33,265 nucleotides of DNA from SIG454 sp045646365 (lineage in GTDB: Bacteria > Bacillota > Clostridia > Monoglobales > Monoglobaceae): positions 1 to 33,265 of the forward strand of contig JAZRKP010000085.1 of NCBI GenBank assembly GCA_045646365.1. The letters are read 5' to 3'. How positions within the stretch are numbered: the first letter of the stretch is position 1; every line of letters starts with the position of its first letter. The translations under genes and the position numbers were made by a program. Positions 29,817-33,265 of the stretch are shown one piece after another. A model generated the notes under the pieces. It was not told the DNA's origin. It did no database searches and saw only the letters and a program-made list of their open reading frames with translations.

Positions 29817-31589
29817 ATGGCAATGTCAGTAGAATTTCAAAGCTTTTTGGACGAGCTTATTGACAAAAATGATATTGTCGAGGTTGTTTCTATGTATGCC
29901 AAGCTGAAACGCTCGGGAAGAACTTACAGAGGACTTTGCCCCATCCATAACGACAGAAAAAATCCGTCTCTCTCTGTTGACCCGCAGAACAGACTGTTTA
30001 AATGTTTTGGTTGCGGTGCAGGCGGAACGGTTATTCAGTTCATAATGGCAAAGGAAAATCTTGATTTTATGGAATCGGTAAAATTCCTTGCTCAGCGGAG
30101 CGGAATGACGCTCCCTGACAGGCAGACTCCTGCTCAATCCCGTGAGGCGGCGATCCGAAGGGATAAGAAAGAAAGAATGCTTGAAATGCACAAAGAGGCG
30201 GCGAGGTATTTTTATAAATGTCTTTGTGATAAGGAAAATTCTGTTGCACTTGATTATCTGAGACGAAGAAATTTGTCAAATGATACTATAAAAAAATTCG
30301 GAATCGGTTATGCTCCGCAAAAAAGCGGACTTGGTCGGTATCTCCGTGAAAAAGGGTTCTCGTTCTCCGAGGCGGAGGAAGCGGCACTTATATATAAAGG
30401 AGATAACGGGCATTACGATAAGTTCCGTGGCAGAGTTATGTTCCCGATTTTCGATATTCGTGGAAATGTTATAGCATTCGGCGGAAGAACGATTTTTGAG
30501 GACAAGGCGAAATATATAAATTCAAACGGCTCGATAATTTATAATAAGAGCCAGACACTTTTTGCATTCAATTATGCAAAGGATTCCAAAAAAGAAGAGT
30601 TTCTCCTTATGGAAGGGAATGTTGATGTTATATCTCTGCATCAGGCAGGTTTTGACAATGCAACTGCATCCCTTGGAACAGCCTTTACTCCCGAACAGGC
30701 GAGACTGATAAAGAGGTATAAAAACAAAGTGGTTTTGTGTTATGACTCCGACGAGGCAGGACAAAAGGCGGTTTATGCCGCAGGTAAAATCCTGATGGAC
30801 GAGGGAATAACTGTTAAGGTCCTGACGATTCAGGGGGCAAAAGACCCTGATGAATATGTGAACAAATACGGGCCTGAAATGTTTCAGGGGCTTATTGATA
30901 AGGCAGAAAGCTTTATTGAGTATAAAATCCGCAAAACTGCGGAAAAATATAATTTCGATGATGTGGACCAGAAAATAGGGTTTATTGCCGAAGCGGCACA
31001 GATTTTCTCGGAAATCAAAGACCCTGTGAAACTGGAGGTTTATGTTAAGGATATTGCCAAGAAGGTTGATATTAAAGCTGAACAGTTTATGGCTCAGATT
31101 AAAGCCCTTGGTAAAAACAATGCGAAAGAAGAACGAGAGGTTTTGAGAAATGAAATCCGTTCCATTGAAATAAGGCGTGGCGGTCGGGATAAGACTCCTG
31201 AAGAAAGACGGATTTTTGAGGCGGAAAAACTTTTCCTTAATCTTATATGTGACAGAAAGATTTTTGATGCGGTTAAAAATGAGATTTCTCCGGAGGATAT
31301 GGCTGAGCCCATACATAAGAAAATCTGTGAGAAAATATATTCGCTTCATAACGAGGGAACTCCTTTTGAGGCAACCCGGTTCGTAAACGATTTTTCCAAT
31401 GAGGAAACGGGAGCGGTATCAGAAATTCTGACGGATGACAGAAATGTTGAAAATAAGGTGGAGGCGGTTGCCTTGCCTGTTCAAATAATAAAAGAAGGTA
31501 TTCAGAAACAGCGTATTTCCACGCTGGACCGAAATGATGATGATGAGCTTATGGAATATTTCCGTCAGCTCAAAGAGAAAAAACAGTAG
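29817..31589 (+). CDS. dnaG: DNA primase
   Basis: 590 residues; makes RNA primers for replication. The N-terminal zinc ribbon has C41, H44, C63 and C66 (CPIHNDRKN ... FKCFGCGAGG). The catalytic core shows FGIGYAP, FRGRVMFPIFDIRGNVIAFGG (in two parts, about 203-223), YINSNGSIIYNKS, and Toprim motifs LLMEGNVDVISLHQAG and the metal-binding VVLCYDSDEAGQKA (about 303-316). A helicase-binding C-terminal domain follows from about residue 440. The ATG has AAGGAGGGG six bases upstream. rpoD follows after 13 bases with its own AGGAGG, the classic macromolecular-synthesis arrangement without rpsU. Confidence 0.97.
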   Translation: MAMSVEFQSFLDELIDKNDIVEVVSMYAKLKRSGRTYRGLCPIHNDRKNPSLSVDPQNRLFKCFGCGAGGTVIQFIMAKENLDFMESVKFLAQRSGMTLPDRQTPAQSREAAIRRDKKERMLEMHKEAARYFYKCLCDKENSVALDYLRRRNLSNDTIKKFGIGYAPQKSGLGRYLREKGFSFSEAEEAALIYKGDNGHYDKFRGRVMFPIFDIRGNVIAFGGRTIFEDKAKYINSNGSIIYNKSQTLFAFNYAKDSKKEEFLLMEGNVDVISLHQAGFDNATASLGTAFTPEQARLIKRYKNKVVLCYDSDEAGQKAVYAAGKILMDEGITVKVLTIQGAKDPDEYVNKYGPEMFQGLIDKAESFIEYKIRKTAEKYNFDDVDQKIGFIAEAAQIFSEIKDPVKLEVYVKDIAKKVDIKAEQFMAQIKALGKNNAKEEREVLRNEIRSIEIRRGGRDKTPEERRIFEAEKLFLNLICDRKIFDAVKNEISPEDMAEPIHKKICEKIYSLHNEGTPFEATRFVNDFSNEETGAVSEILTDDRNVENKVEAVALPVQIIKEGIQKQRISTLDRNDDDELMEYFRQLKEKKQ

Positions 31590-31602
31590 GAGGATTTATA
31601 AA

Positions 31603-32709
31603 ATGGCTGAAGAGAAAAACACCCCAAAAAGCTCCAAAAAACAGATTTTGCAGGAGCTTCTTGAATTGGGTAAGAAGAACGGCGTTCTGACTTATGATGA
31701 AATTTCTGCTAAAACCGAAGAGCTTGAGCTTGATGGTGAACAGATGGACCTTGTTTATGAGTTTCTTGAGAAAAAGGGAATTGAAATAACAGGTAATTTC
31801 GATGAAGACTTAAAGGACTTAGAGGATGACCTTGATATAACAGCTGAGGAACTTGCTGATTTGACAGTTCCTGACAGTATCAGTATCGACGACCCTGTAA
31901 GAATGTATCTTAAGGAAATCGGTAAGGTTGACCTTTTATCAACAGACGAAGAGGCAGAGCTTGCCCGTAAAATGGCAGACGGTGATTCTGCTGCAAAAAA
32001 ACGCCTTGCAGAGGCTAACCTCCGACTTGTTGTAAGTATCGCTAAACGCTATGTGGGCAGAGGTATGCTCTTCCTCGACTTGATTCAGGAGGGAAACCTG
32101 GGTCTTATTAAAGCTGTTGAAAAATTTGATTATACTAAGGGCTATAAATTCAGTACCTACGCAACATGGTGGATAAGACAGGCTATAACCCGTGCAATCG
32201 CTGACCAGGCGAGAACTATCCGTATCCCTGTTCATATGGTTGAAACAATCAATAAGCTTATAAGAGTAACAAGACAGCTCGTTCAGGAGCTTGGAAGAGA
32301 CCCATCCCCGGAGGAAATTGCAAAGGAACTTAATATGCCTCTTGATAAGGTGGCGGAAATTATGAAAATCGCTCAGGAACCTGTTTCCCTTGAAACACCA
32401 ATCGGCGAAGAGGAAGACAGCCATCTCGGCGACTTTATCCAGGACGATGATGCTCCTGCTCCGTCAGAAGCCGCAACATTTACGCTTCTCAAAGAACAGC
32501 TCGCTGAGGTTATAAATACATTGACTGCCAGAGAAGAAAAGGTTTTAAGACTCCGTTTTGGTCTTGACGACGGCAGAGCGAGAACTTTGGAAGAGGTCGG
32601 TAAGGAATTTAATGTTACCCGTGAGAGAATCAGACAGATTGAGGCAAAGGCTCTGAGAAAGCTCCGCCACCCAAGCAGAAGTAAGAAACTTAAGGACTAT
32701 CTCGAATAA
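31603..32709 (+). CDS. rpoD: Primary sigma factor RpoD/SigA
   Basis: 368 residues. An N-terminal region 1.1-like part (about 1-75) is acidic; region 1.2 begins near DPVRMYLKEIGKVDLLSTDEE. Region 2 contains LRLVVSIAKRYVGRGMLFLDL and the -10 reading YATWWIRQAITRAIADQ (about 185-201), region 3 IRIPVHMVETINKL, and region 4 ends with the HTH TLEEVGKEFNVTRERIRQIE (about 326-345) followed by ALRKLRHPSRSKKLKDYLE, the conserved sigma-A ending. The start is the ATG at 31603, eight bases after AGGAGG. The length equals that of Bacillus SigA. Cotranscribed with dnaG. The promoters in this window fit its TTGACA-17-TATAAT preference. Confidence 0.97.
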   Translation: MAEEKNTPKSSKKQILQELLELGKKNGVLTYDEISAKTEELELDGEQMDLVYEFLEKKGIEITGNFDEDLKDLEDDLDITAEELADLTVPDSISIDDPVRMYLKEIGKVDLLSTDEEAELARKMADGDSAAKKRLAEANLRLVVSIAKRYVGRGMLFLDLIQEGNLGLIKAVEKFDYTKGYKFSTYATWWIRQAITRAIADQARTIRIPVHMVETINKLIRVTRQLVQELGRDPSPEEIAKELNMPLDKVAEIMKIAQEPVSLETPIGEEEDSHLGDFIQDDDAPAPSEAATFTLLKEQLAEVINTLTAREEKVLRLRFGLDDGRARTLEEVGKEFNVTRERIRQIEAKALRKLRHPSRSKKLKDYLE

Positions 32710-32730
32710 TAAAGGAAAGGACACTGTGTA

Positions 32731-32874
32731 ATGAAGAAAATAATCGCAGTTTTATTGCTTGTTGTTATGATAATTCCGGTAACGGGATGTAAAAGCACCA
32801 AAAACGAACCTCTGCAGAAAGAGGTTGAACAACTGGAGAAAAAAGCTGAACAAGCTGAGAAGGAAGCAAAATAA
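32731..32874 (+). CDS. Small lipoprotein, 47 residues, unknown function
   Basis: A short gene with a complete lipoprotein signal: MKK, a hydrophobic stretch IIAVLLLVVMIIP and the lipobox VTGC, with the lipidated Cys20. The 27-residue mature part is highly charged and helical (EVEQLEKKAEQAEKEAK), likely a short coiled coil. It would be anchored on the outer face of the membrane. AAAGG lies ten bases before the ATG. It lies 21 bases behind rpoD and ends before a strong terminator, so it is the last gene of the dnaG-rpoD transcript. Similar tiny lipoproteins are known from other bacteria, but I do not know this one. Confidence 0.75.
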   Translation: MKKIIAVLLLVVMIIPVTGCKSTKNEPLQKEVEQLEKKAEQAEKEAK

Positions 32875-32885
32875 GAGTTACATAA

Positions 32886-32913
32886 TTTATGCACCCGAAA
32901 TCGGGTGCATAAA
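32886..32913 (+). terminator. Terminator of the dgt-dnaG-rpoD-lipoprotein string
   Basis: TTTATGCACCCG (32886-32897) pairs perfectly with CGGGTGCATAAA (32902-32913) around AAAT, followed by six Ts. Twelve bases after the lipoprotein stop. Confidence 0.9.
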
Positions 32914-32940
32914 TTTTTTAAAATTTTTTCAAAAAAGGTA

Positions 32941-32969
32941 TTGACAAGGAGAATAAAATGTGGTAATAT
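32941..32969 (+). promoter_or_regulatory. Strong promoter P1 of a downstream stable-RNA-like operon
   Basis: Perfect TTGACA (32941-32946), 17-bp spacer ending in an extended TGG, then TAATAT (32964-32969). A second, very similar promoter lies 105 bp downstream. Confidence 0.8.
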
Positions 32970-33045
32970 GGTAAAGCTGTCGCCTGAGGGGGACAGGGTG
33001 TAAAGCAGTTTTTGAAAAACTTTTGAAAAAAGTTGAAAAAAGTAC

Positions 33046-33074
33046 TTGACAAGAGGAATAAACTGTGATATACT
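33046..33074 (+). promoter_or_regulatory. Strong promoter P2 of a downstream stable-RNA-like operon
   Basis: Perfect TTGACA (33046-33051), 17-bp spacer, TATACT (33069-33074). The spacer (AGAGGAATAAACTGTGA) is nearly the same as that of P1 (AGGAGAATAAAATGTGG), pointing to a duplicated promoter. Confidence 0.85.
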
Positions 33075-33265
33075 AAATAGGCTCTCTTGTTGAGGGCGAG
33101 ACAAACAGGCAAAGAGCTTGTTTAAGAGATGTTTGAAAAGTACACAGTGATTAAAGCGGTAATAAGTACGAAAAGTACTATTACGACAATTGCACAAGGT
33201 ATAACCTTGTCAATTCTTTAAAGTTTTAGCGAACTTTACAAAACGTTAGTATTCAAATTTGAGCT
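33075..33265 (+). other. Structured leader without coding capacity, probably rRNA operon leader
   Basis: No ribosome site with a following frame is seen. Small stems follow one another: GTAATA.GTAC/GTAC.TATTAC (33160-33185), ACAAGG/CCTTGT (33194-33210) and AAAGTT/AACTTT. A boxA-like TTCTTTAAAGTTTT (33214-33227) recalls the antitermination signal of Firmicutes rRNA leaders. The 16S gene itself would begin beyond the window edge. This reading is inference from the double promoter and leader. Confidence 0.5.

Noticed and set aside
30522..31349. Long open frame (275 codons) on the - strand opposite dnaG
   Set aside because: It lies wholly within the well-supported dnaG gene, has no ribosome site and reads as low-complexity Phe/Leu/Ile/Asn-rich protein, a typical antisense shadow.
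32697..33197. 166-codon open frame on the - strand across the rpoD end, lipoprotein and promoters
   Set aside because: It covers two strong + strand promoters and a terminator, and its composition (Ser, Phe, Cys rich) is not protein-like.
1..33265. CRISPR arrays, toxin-antitoxin pairs or retron-like elements
   Set aside because: No regularly spaced repeats, reverse transcriptase, or small toxin-antitoxin pair was recognised anywhere in the window.

Overview
The window reads as a piece of chromosome from a low-GC Gram-positive bacterium, most likely a member of the Clostridia. Pointers are AT-rich spacers, strong AGGAGG-type ribosome sites, sigma-A promoters often carrying an extended -10 (TGn), a dnaN-recF-remB-gyrB string, TrmK and Nif3-type genes, SecG, and a dgt-dnaG-rpoD string. 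No species can be named from the sequence alone.

Region by region. Positions 1-1671 hold the end of an integrated element: a large serine recombinase (5' end cut by the window edge), followed by what looks like the 3' end of a tRNA and its terminator. Positions 1745-5320 hold a compact type II restriction-modification cassette. It has a small HTH controller protein and an endonuclease-like protein on the + strand, converging on two different cytosine-5 methyltransferases and an unrecognised 86-residue protein on the - strand. A direct repeat resembling a controller-protein operator overlaps the controller's promoter. Positions 5600-7145 are a - strand group: a cell-wall amidase without signal peptide, a small C-terminally anchored protein and a multi-pass membrane protein.

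Positions 7358-14497 run on the + strand: a YigZ/IMPACT protein, the RNA-binding protein Tex, two parS sites, parA, parB, an anchored coiled-coil protein, serS and an RpiB-like isomerase. rsmG and a 2[4Fe-4S] ferredoxin lie on the - strand. The AT-rich gap 15488-15952 carries several DnaA-box-like motifs and is a candidate oriC. dnaA is not in its usual place before dnaN. dnaN, recF, remB, gyrB and a small alarmone synthetase follow on the + strand.

Positions 21092-24821 hold a SLOG-like protein (-) behind a structured leader, PTS Enzyme I (-), a permuted-papain hydrolase with an apparently leaderless mRNA (+), and secG (+). Next are an SDR oxidoreductase and the dipeptidase pepD (+), a 133-bp palindromic repeat, nif3 and trmK (-), and then dgt, dnaG, rpoD and a tiny lipoprotein (+). 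The window ends in two near-duplicate strong promoters and a structured leader, which look like the start of an rRNA or stable-RNA operon.

Most genes serve replication start, chromosome partition, topology and basal transcription: ParABS, DnaN, RecF, GyrB, DnaG, SigA. The mobile and defence block at the left end is the accessory part. The most interesting signals are the controller operator and unknown small protein of the restriction cassette, the apparent attenuator before the SLOG gene, the origin-like region without dnaA, and the palindromic intergenic repeats.
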